This document shows positions 34,491 through 42,802 of a DNA stretch of 64,000 nucleotides, one piece after another. Positions within the stretch are counted from its first letter, which is position 1. Every line of letters starts with the position of its first letter. The notes under the pieces were generated by a model that did not search any database, was not told the DNA's origin, and saw only the letters and a program-made list of their open reading frames with translations. The DNA is from QHXN01 sp963785125 (GTDB lineage: Bacteria; Acidobacteriota; Blastocatellia; Pyrinomonadales; Pyrinomonadaceae): positions 310,001 through 374,000 of the forward strand of contig CAWATU010000003.1 in the NCBI GenBank assembly GCA_963785125.1. Direction: 5' to 3'. Made by a program: the position numbers and the translations under genes.

Positions 34491-37400
34491 TTAAAAGTTC
34501 ATCTTCAAGCCGAACTGTATGACGCGCGGGTCGCCGGCCGAGGTGATAGTGCCGAAGGCTGGGTTGCCGAGGACGCCGTTCGGGTTGTTGAGCGGCGGCG
34601 TGTTCGTCAGGTTGAAGACCTCCGCGCGGAACTCGACGTTGCGGAGTTCGTCGAGGCGCGTGCGCTTGATGAAGGCGACGTTGACCGTGCGGTAGCCGGG
34701 GCCGCGCACGGGGTTGCGCGAACTGTTGCCGAGCGTGAATTGCGGCGCGACGACGAAGGCAGAGGTGTCGAACCAGCGCGCAGTCGTCTGCTCTTCGCTC
34801 GACAGACGCGGGTCGCGGGCGAGGTTCGGCCGCTGCGTCCCGAAGCCCGCGAACGCGTTGAAGTTCGTTACCTGCGTGACGGGAAAGGTTATCCCCGATT
34901 GCATCTGCGCGAGCCCGGTCACGCTCCACCCGCCGAGCAGCTTGTCGGTCAGACCGTTCGCGCCGAAGAAGCGACCCTTGCCGATTGGCAGCTCGTAGGT
35001 GAAGCTCGTGACGAAGACGTTAGGGATGTCGCCCGTGGACACGTCGCGCTCAAGCGCGCGGTTGAAGCTATCGGCGACGGGGAAGTTTGCCACGGGGCCG
35101 GTCTGAATCGAGGCGTCGAAGACCGAACCGGCGTCATCTATCAAACGACTCCGCGTGTAGGAGACGAGGTAGGCGAGACCGCGCGCGAGACGCTGTTCGA
35201 GCTTCGCTTGCAGGCTGTTGTAGTTCGTGTTGCCGACGTTGTTGCGGTAGAGCGAGACGGTCGTAAAGCGCGGGTATGGCCTGAGCAGTTGTGCGCGCGT
35301 GATAGTCGGGTCGCCCAAACTCGACGAACGCGGGATCTGTCCGAAGAACGGGTTCGGCACCTGTTGAAGCAAGGCGCTCCCGAGCCTCAGTTGCTCGGCC
35401 GTCAGCTGGTTGATGTTTGTGTCAGGGATGCCGACGTGCGTGATCTTCGACCCGGCGTAAGCCACCTCGACCACCAGGTCGCGCGTCAGCTCGCGTTGGA
35501 GCGCGACGTTCCACTGCTGCACGTAGCCGGAGCCGAGGTCGCGGTCAACGGCGAAGACGCCCTGCCCGAGCCCCGCGTCCGCGTCGAGCGCGGCGGGCTG
35601 CACGTTCGGCCCCGCGGAGAGCACGAAGGCAGGGTTGACGCCGTCGAGCGAGCGCTGCGTGGCGGTCTGGATGAAGGGGAACTGCGGGACTGTAAACGGC
35701 GTCGTGATGCCCGCCTGCTCCTGCCAGACGACGGCGTAACCGGCGCGCGCGACCGTCCGCTCCGTCAGGCGGAATGCCATGCCGAGGCGCGGCGCGAAGT
35801 TGAGCTTGTGAAGCTGCCGCGCCGTGTCGGGGTAGCCGTTCACGCCGAGGTAGTCGAGCTGCTGCGTCTGTAGGTTGAAGATCGCGCCCTGATTGTTCAC
35901 CTCCGTCGAGGGGAAGTTGAGCGTGTAGCGTAGGCCGAGGTTGAGCGTGAGCCGCCGCGCCGCCTGCCAGTCGTCCTGAAGGAAGAGTTCGAGTATGCGC
36001 GCGCGGGGGCGAATCACGTCCCGCTGCAAGTCGAGCGAGAAGGTCTGCACCTGCCCCAGCAGGAAACTCGCGAAGGCGTTGCCGCCTGAGTTGGCCGCGG
36101 TGCCCGGCGTCTGCGCGCTGTTAGTGGATTGAGCGGTGAAGTTGAAGACGCCGGTCGGCTGCGGCGGCTGCAACACGCTCAGGCGTTCGAGCCGGAAGTC
36201 ACCGCCGAGCTTGAGCGAGTGGCGCCCGTGCTGCACGTTCAAAGAGTCGAAGACTTGCGTCACGTCGGTGCTGAACTGCGTGTTGGTGTTGGCGCTCGGG
36301 CCGAGCTGCTGGAAGCCCGCGACGTTGAAGGTCGGCAGCGTCTCGCGGAAGGCGGCGGTGTCGGGGATACCGCGGACGTTGACGCTCTGGCCCGAGGACC
36401 GGGCCGTCTGCGCGCTCCGGTCAATCGAGCGGCGCGTGTGGCCGAAGCGCAGCTCGTTAACAACTCGCGGCGAGAAGACGCGGACGTAGTTGCCGACGAA
36501 CTGGTGCGCGCGCGTCTCTTCGAGCCCGAGCGTTCCCGAGGTCACGAGGCCGCTGCCGTCGGGCAGAGGCGTCACCGGGTCGAACGTCTGCGTGAAGAAG
36601 GAATAGCGGCCGAAGAGGTGACCGCGCTCCCCGAAGCGTTGGTCGAGACGCACGTCGAACTGGTCTTGATTCAACCTCTCGTTGGCGACGCGGCGGTAGT
36701 TGTTGGCCGTCCCCGAAAGGTTCGGCAGCGGGTAGCGTTCGAGGAGTTGTAAGGCGACGGGGTCTATGCGCGCGGCCGGAATCCGGTTGCCCGCGAAGGC
36801 TTCGCGCCGGAAGCCGCCGCCCGCGAGCGGTGCGGTCGTCGAAGGGTCGTAGACGGTCTGCGTGAAGATGCCCTGCCGCTGCGCTGATGTAGGGACGGTG
36901 GAGAAGACCGTGCGCCCGATGAGTTGCCGAGTCCCTTGAAAGTCGCCGAAGAAGAACGTGCGGTCTTGTCTGAGCGGGCCACCGGCGACGAAGCCGTACT
37001 GGTTGCGGCGGAAGACGGGCTTGCGCGGGTTGTCGGCCGTCCGCGGCGCGAAGAGGTTGCGCGCGTTGAGCGCCTCGTTGCGCAGGAAGTAGAAGAGGCT
37101 GCCGCGGAACTCGTTCGTGCCCGACTTCGTCGAAAGGTTGACGACGCCGCCGTTGAAGCGGCCGAACTCGGCCGGCGGCGAGTTAATCTCGACCTTGAAC
37201 TCCTGCACGGCGTCCACGATGGGAAAGAAAGCGACCTGCCCCGGCTCCGGTTGCAACGCGGAGATGCCGTCGTAGAGGTACTCGTTGACGCGCGGGCGCC
37301 CGCCGCCGATGCGCGGGAGCGAGGGGACGCCGCTCGTCGCGGGCGGCGGCTGCGCCACACCGGGCACGAGCGTGACGAGCGAGAAGAAGTTGCGCCCGTC

Positions 37401-37871
37401 GAGCGGCAGCTCCGTAATGCGCCGGTTCGTGATGACCTGACCGAGGCTGCCCGACTCCGTCCGCAGCAGCGAAGCGTCCGCGCGCACCGTCACAGATTCC
37501 TCAACGTCGCCGACCGTAAGCTCGACATCGACGCGCACGCGCTCGCCGACGTTGAGCTTCAAGCCCTCCCGACGCAGGCGTCGAAAACCACGCGCTTCTA
37601 CCGACAGGACGTAGACGCCGGGCTTCAGGTTAGTCGCCGTGTAGACGCCGTCGTCCGCGGTCTTGACGGACGTGGGTGCGTTGGTGCCGACCTCGTTGAG
37701 CGTGACGGCCGCGCCCGCGACGCTGGCGCCGCTCGCGTCGTTGACGGTGCCGGTCACTTCCGACTGGCCCGCCTGCGCGAAAGAGGTCTGCGGAAGAAGT
37801 GTCAGAGCGGCGCAGAGCAGCAGGAGTTGGATGAGGTGAGAAGGGGCAGACCGAAACAGCCGAATCTTCAT
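34491..37871 (-). CDS. Oar-like TonB-dependent receptor
   Basis: 1126 residues. A signal peptide (LLLLCAALTLLPQTSFAQAG) is followed by a carboxypeptidase-regulatory-like beta sandwich at about 35-125 (VTGTVNDASGASVAGAAVTL) and a plug domain with ITELPLDGRNFFSLVTLVPG. A long beta barrel ends in VIQFGLKMNF, whose terminal Phe is the barrel insertion signal. No TonB box is obvious. ATG 37871 has AAGGAGC upstream. Such receptors are abundant in Acidobacteria and import large or scarce solutes. Here the gene sits between molybdenum genes and a Mop-domain regulator on one side and sugar-degradation genes on the other, so the substrate could be a metal chelate or a glycan. Confidence 0.88.
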   Translation of the reverse strand: MKIRLFRSAPSHLIQLLLLCAALTLLPQTSFAQAGQSEVTGTVNDASGASVAGAAVTLNEVGTNAPTSVKTADDGVYTATNLKPGVYVLSVEARGFRRLRREGLKLNVGERVRVDVELTVGDVEESVTVRADASLLRTESGSLGQVITNRRITELPLDGRNFFSLVTLVPGVAQPPPATSGVPSLPRIGGGRPRVNEYLYDGISALQPEPGQVAFFPIVDAVQEFKVEINSPPAEFGRFNGGVVNLSTKSGTNEFRGSLFYFLRNEALNARNLFAPRTADNPRKPVFRRNQYGFVAGGPLRQDRTFFFGDFQGTRQLIGRTVFSTVPTSAQRQGIFTQTVYDPSTTAPLAGGGFRREAFAGNRIPAARIDPVALQLLERYPLPNLSGTANNYRRVANERLNQDQFDVRLDQRFGERGHLFGRYSFFTQTFDPVTPLPDGSGLVTSGTLGLEETRAHQFVGNYVRVFSPRVVNELRFGHTRRSIDRSAQTARSSGQSVNVRGIPDTAAFRETLPTFNVAGFQQLGPSANTNTQFSTDVTQVFDSLNVQHGRHSLKLGGDFRLERLSVLQPPQPTGVFNFTAQSTNSAQTPGTAANSGGNAFASFLLGQVQTFSLDLQRDVIRPRARILELFLQDDWQAARRLTLNLGLRYTLNFPSTEVNNQGAIFNLQTQQLDYLGVNGYPDTARQLHKLNFAPRLGMAFRLTERTVARAGYAVVWQEQAGITTPFTVPQFPFIQTATQRSLDGVNPAFVLSAGPNVQPAALDADAGLGQGVFAVDRDLGSGYVQQWNVALQRELTRDLVVEVAYAGSKITHVGIPDTNINQLTAEQLRLGSALLQQVPNPFFGQIPRSSSLGDPTITRAQLLRPYPRFTTVSLYRNNVGNTNYNSLQAKLEQRLARGLAYLVSYTRSRLIDDAGSVFDASIQTGPVANFPVADSFNRALERDVSTGDIPNVFVTSFTYELPIGKGRFFGANGLTDKLLGGWSVTGLAQMQSGITFPVTQVTNFNAFAGFGTQRPNLARDPRLSSEEQTTARWFDTSAFVVAPQFTLGNSSRNPVRGPGYRTVNVAFIKRTRLDELRNVEFRAEVFNLTNTPPLNNPNGVLGNPAFGTITSAGDPRVIQFGLKMNF

Positions 37872-37942
37872 GGGTGCTCCTTTCCGAGCGGGGAAGACTT
37901 TTGGCTCGGAGCCGATTCAGTTGTTGTTGGAGGGCGCCCGCC

Positions 37943-38359
37943 TCAACCGCGAATCACCATGACTTCGGTCGCTTTGATGAGGACATAGACTATGACGCCC
38001 TTGCTGAGACCCAGACTCTCGGCCGCGTCACTCGTGATGATGGAAGTGATGGTCTGCCCGGACACGTCAACCGTGACTTGCACGAGCAGTCCCTCGCGGC
38101 GAACTTCCGTGACGCGACCGCGCAGCTTGTTGCGCCCCGAGATCGCGTTCAGGCTCACGGACTTCGGTTGCGACTGTCGTTGCTTCGCTGTCGTCGTCGC
38201 GCCGCCCGTCAGTCGCTCGACCTCCTCGCGCGGGATACGGTGGTGTCCGCCCGCCGTCTTGACCGAGCGAATCTTGCCCTTATAAATCCACTGCTTGAGG
38301 GTCGGATAGCTCACGCCGACCAGTTCCGCCGCCTCCGCGAGCCTGAGAAGTTCAGCCAT
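37943..38359 (-). CDS. Helix-turn-helix plus Mop/TOBE domain regulator, molybdate-responsive type
   Basis: 138 residues. Residues 3-53 form a MerR/excisionase-type helix-turn-helix (LLRLAEAAELVGVSYPTLKQ and GGHHRIPREEVERL). Residues about 70-138 are a Mop (TOBE) domain: ISGRNKLRGRVTEVRREGL, then SIITSDAAESLGLSKG and VYVLIKATEVMVIRG. Mop domains bind molybdate or tungstate as oligomers. It is probably a metal-sensing transcription factor for the TonB receptor 71 bases downstream, the Mo operon, or both. An 8-5-8 inverted repeat lies 32-52 bases upstream of its start. Confidence 0.82.
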   Translation of the reverse strand: MAELLRLAEAAELVGVSYPTLKQWIYKGKIRSVKTAGGHHRIPREEVERLTGGATTTAKQRQSQPKSVSLNAISGRNKLRGRVTEVRREGLLVQVTVDVSGQTITSIITSDAAESLGLSKGVIVYVLIKATEVMVIRG

Positions 38360-38390
38360 CGTTTCTATACGCTTCCCTTCAGAAGAGTCA

Positions 38391-38411
38391 ATACTTTCTA
38401 CGCGGAAGTAT
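38391..38411. promoter_or_regulatory. Candidate operator upstream of the Mop-domain regulator
   Basis: ATACTTTC (38391-38398), spacer TACGC, then GGAAGTAT (38404-38411), an inverted repeat with one mismatch. It lies 32 bases before the regulator's start, a common place for autoregulation. Confidence 0.4.
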
Positions 38412-38440
38412 ATGGTTCGATACGAATTTTGTCATAGGAG

Positions 38441-38478
38441 TTAACCATAGAGATACAGAGACACAGCTTTAAGCTGTA
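38441..38478. repeat. Family A repeat, half copy (copy 4)
   Basis: TTAACCATAGAGATACAGAG followed by ACACAGCTTTAAGCTGT: one arm of the family A palindrome plus a small local hairpin (ACAGCTT-T-AAGCTGT). The second long arm is missing. Confidence 0.7.
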
Positions 38479-38500
38479 TCAATCTTCATCATCACACCGA

Positions 38501-39356
38501 CTAAGTGCCCGCCGCCGAAGGCTCACGCAGGAAAGAGGCATCGCCCGCCTCGTCCTCATCCACACTCTTTTTGGCGTAACTCAACTCCGCCCCGCCCGAG
38601 ATGATGTGATCCACGCCGGTCGTGAACGTCGCCTCTGCGGCGATGAATAAGCAGAGGCGGCCGACCTCCTCGGCCGTCCCCATCCTTTCCACAGGTTGCG
38701 CCGCACGGCCCTCTGCCAGCGCGCGCTCCGGGTCGGGCGCGGCGTCCGCCGCCTCCTGCCACAGCGGCGTGAAGATGTTGCCCGGCGAGACCGAGTTGAC
38801 ACGCACGCCGTTCGCCGCCTCGTCTAACGCCAGCGCCTTCGTGAAGGCCGTCACCGCGCCCTTCGTCGCGACATAGGTCGTCGCGTGATGCTGGCCGATC
38901 TGTGCGACGAGGCTCGATATGTTGATGACGTTGCCGCGCGTCCGGCGCAGGTGCGGGAGCGCCGCCCTGCATGCCGTGAAGACGCTGACGAGGTTCAATT
39001 CAAGGAGTGAGCGGAACTCTTCGACGGGGAAGTCGTCGATGGGCTTGTGCGGCGGGTGCCAGCCGGCGTTGTTGTTCAGGCAGTCGAGGCGGACGAAGCG
39101 TTCGACCGTCTTCTCGACCAGCCTGCGCACATCATCTTCCTTCCTCACATCGCAGTAGACGAAGAGCGCTTCGCCGTGCCCTTCGGCGCGCGACTTCTTG
39201 CAGGTCGCGCGCGGCGGCGGCGCCCTCTTCCTCGTCGTTACAGCAGACGACGACCTTCGCGCCCGCGCGGACGAACTCCCGTGCGCAGCCCTTGCCGATG
39301 CCGCTGCTGCCGCCGGTGACGATCACGACCTTGTCGGCGTACCGAGCCCCCTTCAT
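38501..39356 (-). CDS. Short-chain dehydrogenase/reductase, frame interrupted once
   Basis: Begins at ATG 39356 with the cofactor motif IVTGGSSGIGKG. Near 39195 the frame shifts by one base and continues as SRAEGHGEALFVYCDVRKED, then LNNNAG, the catalytic Ser of INISSLVAQIG, the YVATKG variant of YxxxK, and VNSVSPGNIFTP. The corrected protein is about 285 residues. In this neighbourhood (FAH hydrolase, GH95) it could be a sugar or 2-keto-3-deoxy-acid dehydrogenase, but SDR specificity cannot be read from motifs. The two frames abut cleanly, so an indel error is plausible. Confidence 0.78.
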
Positions 39357-39506
39357 CCAAGCCCTCCGTTCGTGTGCCGCAAATCAGTTGAGAAGAGTTT
39401 AAAGAACCCCAGCCCCGTTGCTAACCCTTCGAGCCGCGAACTGCTTCGCGGGCGCGGGGTTGACTTGAGCAGGAGAGGTGTCGGAAAACTCTAAGGCGGA
39501 GGGAGC

Positions 39507-40703
39507 TTGAACAGAACGCTGATCGAATCTGGTGACGGATGCACGCGCCGAGATTTTCTCTCGGCGGCCGTAGCCGTCCCGCTGCTCTTCGTGCGTCGGC
39601 GCGCGTTCGACGTGGCCGACTTCGACCGCGCGCGCGTGCTGAAGGCGGCGCGGCGCTACCTCTCAGAGCGGCCCGTCACGGTCACCGCCTCGCACAGCCC
39701 GCGCAGCGCCGGAGGCCCGCACGACTTCTTCTCAGAGGGTGACTACTGGTGGCCCGACCCTTCGATGCCGAGCGGCCCCTACGTGCAGCGCGACGGCATG
39801 ACCAATCCCGATAACTTCGTCGGGCACCGGCGCGCGCTGATGTGCCTGAGCGTGCAGGCGTCCGCGCTCGCCGCCGCTTGGAAGTTAACCGGGGAGAGGC
39901 GCTATGCACGGCACGCCGCGCAACATCTGCGCGCGTGGTTCCTCGAACTCTCGACGCGGATGAGCCCTCACCTCGAATACGCGCAGGCCATCCACGGCCG
40001 CACGAAGGGGCGCGGCATCGGCATCATCGACACGATCCACCTCGTCGAGGTCGCGCGCGCCGTCGGGGCGTTGGGGAGGTCAGGCGCGCTCACGCCGGCC
40101 GAGCTGAACGGCGTCAAGAGATGGTTCGCGGAATATCTTCAGTGGATGACAACGAGCAGGAACGGCATCGAGGAGCGTGAGGCGAAGAACAACCACGGCA
40201 CCTGCTGGGTGATGCAGGTCGCGGCCTTCGCACATTTAACAGAGAACGGGGAACTGCTCGACTACTGCCGCGCGCGCTTCCGCGAGGTGCTCGTGCCGAA
40301 CCAGTTGGCGGCGGACGGCAGCTTCCCCGAAGAGCTTCGGCGAACGAAGCCTTACGGCTACTCGCTCTTCAACCTCGAAGCGCTGGCGGCCATCTGTCAG
40401 ATACTCTCGACGCCGCGGGACGATCTCTGGAAGTTCGAGCTGCCGGACGGGCGCGGGATGAGGAAGGCGCTCGAATACATGGCGCCGTTCATCCGTGACA
40501 AGAAGGCTTGGCCGCTCAAGCCTGACGTGATGTACGACGCCGAGTGGCCGATGCGGCAGTCGAGCCTCCTCTTCGCGGGGCTCGCATTCAAACGCCCCGA
40601 CTACATAGAACTCTGGAAGCGCCTCCCGGCCGACTCAGACGTAGAGGAGGTCGTCAGGAACTTCTTCATCCGCCAGCCGGTGCTGTGGGTAGGGAAGCAG
40701 TAG
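39507..40703 (+). CDS. Alginate lyase family (PL5-like) exported protein
   Basis: 398 residues. The N terminus TRRDFLSAAVAVPLLF resembles a Tat signal (RRDFL). The rest fits the Alginate_lyase family, an alpha/alpha toroid: SEGDYWWPDPSMPSGPYVQR near 72, MTNPDNFVGHRRAL and KNNHGTCWVMQVAAF near 230, where the Asn-Asn-His is the expected active site, and LRRTKPYGYSLFNLEAL. Start is TTG 39507. It likely cleaves a uronic-acid polymer outside the cytoplasm. It leads a plus-strand run that continues with sugar-acid and glycoside hydrolase genes. Confidence 0.82.
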   Translation: MNRTLIESGDGCTRRDFLSAAVAVPLLFVRRRAFDVADFDRARVLKAARRYLSERPVTVTASHSPRSAGGPHDFFSEGDYWWPDPSMPSGPYVQRDGMTNPDNFVGHRRALMCLSVQASALAAAWKLTGERRYARHAAQHLRAWFLELSTRMSPHLEYAQAIHGRTKGRGIGIIDTIHLVEVARAVGALGRSGALTPAELNGVKRWFAEYLQWMTTSRNGIEEREAKNNHGTCWVMQVAAFAHLTENGELLDYCRARFREVLVPNQLAADGSFPEELRRTKPYGYSLFNLEALAAICQILSTPRDDLWKFELPDGRGMRKALEYMAPFIRDKKAWPLKPDVMYDAEWPMRQSSLLFAGLAFKRPDYIELWKRLPADSDVEEVVRNFFIRQPVLWVGKQ

Positions 40704-40724
40704 ACGGTGTCGTCGAAGGGCGGA

Positions 40725-40804
40725 AGCCCGACCGTGAGGGAGGGCGTAGGTCTCCCGTCAAACTCAAGCGGAGGGAGACAGACGCCCTCCCTCACGGTCG
40801 GGCT
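40725..40804. repeat. Palindromic repeat, family B
   Basis: 23-bp perfect arms at 40725-40747 and 40782-40804 (core GACCGTGAGGGAGGGCG), with a nested GTCTCCC/GGGAGAC pairing inside, so most of the 80 bases can fold. It differs from family A. It sits right before the rearranged SBP/epimerase region. Confidence 0.85.
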
Positions 40805-40836
40805 ACTGCCACACGCGGATGCGCAAGGAGCAGGCA

Positions 40837-41130
40837 ATGAAAGAAGTAACGGTCGCGCTCGTCACCGGCCCGGCTTACGACCTGTTCTACGAGCGCCTGC
40901 AAGGGTTCACGGAGGAGACCGGCGTCCGTGCGCTGAAGCTCCTTCAATACCTGACGGCGCCCGAGCAACAACTCTTTGAGGCGCGCTGCGGTTGCGTGCC
41001 CGTGCGGCGGTCTGTGATGAGGCAGGTACAGTCGGAGTCCGACGCGCCGACCCGCGCGCGGGCGCGCTCGTCAACGTCGTCGGCACCGTTAACGTCTTCG
41101 AGGCGGCCAGGGCTTCGGGCGGTCGTGTGA
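40837..41130 (+). pseudogene. Internally deleted sugar ABC transporter substrate-binding protein
   Basis: ATG 40837 with AAGGAG upstream. The first 29 residues (VTVALVTGPAYDLFYERLQG) look like the N terminus of a sugar-binding protein. The frame then goes straight to ALKLLQYLTAPEQQLFEARC and VPVRRSVMRQV, which belongs near the C terminus of that family (usual length over 400). The middle is missing. The frame ends at 41130 inside the next gene fragment. There is no signal peptide. It is most likely a deletion scar. Confidence 0.6.
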
Positions 41131-41753
41131 AGAGAATCGTCTACGCCAGCTCGGCCGCCGTCTACGGCACGAGCGAGGACGGCCGCGCCGTGTCGGAGCG
41201 CGACGAGCCGCAGCCCTCGACGCACTACGGCGTCTTCAAACGTGCCAACGAGGGCAACGCGCGCGTCTATCATCTCGAACACGGGCTTTCGAGTGTCGGC
41301 CTGCGGCCTTTGACGGTCTACGGCGTCGGGCGCGACTTCGGCCTCACCTCCGACCCGACGAAGGCGATGAAGGCGGCCGTGGTCGGACTTCCTTTTCGCA
41401 TACGCTTCGGCGGGCGCACAGACTTTCAGTACGTGGCCGACACGGCCGACACGTTCATCCGCGCGGCCGTCTCGGAGTTGGAGGGCGCGCACGTCTTCAA
41501 CCTGCACGGCGAGACGGTCGCGTTGGCCGACGTGGTCGAAGAGATAGAGCCCGCGCGGCCCGACGCACAAGGTCGCATCACCTTCGACGAAGCGCCGCTC
41601 GCCATCCCGTCCGAGTTCGACGACGCGGCCATCCGCGCCGCGCTCGGGCCGCTCCCGGCCACACCGCTCGCCGACGGCGTGCGCGCGACAATCGAACGCT
41701 TCGCACAGCTTCAAAGTGAAGGGCGACTGGATATCAGCGACCTTGAACAGTAA
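40992..41753 (+). pseudogene. NAD-dependent epimerase/dehydratase, 5'-truncated
   Basis: From about ADPRAGALVNVVGTVNVFEA the sequence matches an extended SDR from the second third onward: RIVYASSAAVYG with the catalytic Ser region, YGVFKRANE as YxxxK, and FQYVADTADTFIRA. The Gly-rich cofactor loop and first strands are absent, so it cannot bind NAD normally. The fusion point with the SBP remnant lies around 41000-41040. Intact to the stop at 41753. Probably a remnant of a uronate- or sugar-epimerase gene of the same locus. Confidence 0.65.
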
Positions 41754-41758
41754 GGTCA

Positions 41759-41839
41759 GAACCGCCTGCGGTAGCGGGTGGCCCTTCGTTATACGAAGCC
41801 TTCGGGTTGACGTTCGACGAGTTCCAGCGCAGGCGGTTC
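41759..41839. repeat. Long-range inverted repeat after the epimerase remnant
   Basis: GAACCGCCTGCG (41759-41770) and CGCAGGCGGTTC (41828-41839) are perfect reverse complements separated by 57 bases. Could be another intergenic repeat family or a terminator-like fold. Confidence 0.5.
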
Positions 41840-41871
41840 GAGACCGCCGCGAGCTAAACGGGGGTTTGAGG

Positions 41872-42801
41872 ATGAAAGTGGCGCAGTTCAGACTGAAGGG
41901 CACGCCCGAGCCGCGGCTCGGCGTGCTGTCGGGGGAGAGGCTGTTGGACGTGGCGGTACTCGCGCGCGCCGCGGAGGAGTCGGGCGGAGGGGCCGCGGCG
42001 TGGCTGCTCGAAGCCGACAGCACGGCGGATGTTATCTCGCGCGGCGACGAGGGGCTCGCAGAGTTGCGCGCGTTGGTCGATGAAGCCGGGCGTGGCGCAG
42101 TCGGAGGAGACCCGAGAGTCGCGCCACCGCAGGACGCAATCGAGTTTCTGCCCGCGGTCTTCCCTCGAAAGATTCTCGCCATCGGCCGCAACTACGTAGA
42201 CCATGCCATCGAAGGTGGGGAGGCGCCGCCCGCCGCGCCGCTCATCTTCACGAAGCTGTCCAACTCTCTCAACGCGCACCACCAACCAGTAGTGCTGCAC
42301 GCCATCAGCGCGCAGATTGATTACGAGGCGGAGCTGGCCGTCGTCATCGGGCGCAGGTGCCGCCGCGTGAGCGAGGCAGAGGCGCTCGCGCACGTCTTCG
42401 GCTATACGCTCATCAACGACGTGAGCGCGCGCGACCTACAGTTCGGCGACGGCCAGTGGGTGCGCGGCAAGGGGCTCGACGGCTTCGCGCCGCTCGGGCC
42501 CTTCATCACGACGCGCGACGAGGTGGCGGACGTTCAGTCGCTCAGAATCGAAGGGCGTTTGAACGGCGAGGTGATGCAGTCCTCGACCACGTCGAAGATG
42601 ATCTTCGGCGTCGCACATCTCATCTCATACATCTCGCAGGGCATCACGCTGGAGCCGGGCGATGTCATTGCCACGGGCACGCCCGAGGGCGTCGGCATCT
42701 TCCGCCAGCCGCCGGTGTTGCTGAAAGACGGCGACGTGTTCGAGGTCGAAGTCGAAGGGCTCGGCACGCTCACCAACACCTTCGCCGCGCCGGAATCGTG
42801 A
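41872..42801 (+). CDS. Fumarylacetoacetate hydrolase family protein
   Basis: 309 residues from ATG 41872. The FAH fold is recognisable by KILAIGRNYVDHAIEGG near 97, FTKLSNSLNAHHQPVVL, IDYEAELAVVIGR with the metal-binding E-x-E near 144, INDVSARDLQ and ATGTPEGVGIFRQPP near 279. Members cleave C-C bonds in 2,4-diketo acids or hydrolyse related compounds. With a GH95 gene one base downstream, a role such as 2,4-diketo-3-deoxy-L-fuconate hydrolysis in L-fucose breakdown is attractive, but other sugar acids are possible. The upstream open frame to 41716 crosses a repeat and is not used. Confidence 0.82.
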   Translation: MKVAQFRLKGTPEPRLGVLSGERLLDVAVLARAAEESGGGAAAWLLEADSTADVISRGDEGLAELRALVDEAGRGAVGGDPRVAPPQDAIEFLPAVFPRKILAIGRNYVDHAIEGGEAPPAAPLIFTKLSNSLNAHHQPVVLHAISAQIDYEAELAVVIGRRCRRVSEAEALAHVFGYTLINDVSARDLQFGDGQWVRGKGLDGFAPLGPFITTRDEVADVQSLRIEGRLNGEVMQSSTTSKMIFGVAHLISYISQGITLEPGDVIATGTPEGVGIFRQPPVLLKDGDVFEVEVEGLGTLTNTFAAPES

Positions 42802-42802
42802 G

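Noticed and set aside
34482..37988. Long plus-strand open frames opposite the TonB receptor (463 and 354 codons)
   Set aside because: Composition is Arg/Glu/Val-rich as expected for the antisense of GC-rich coding DNA; no homology.
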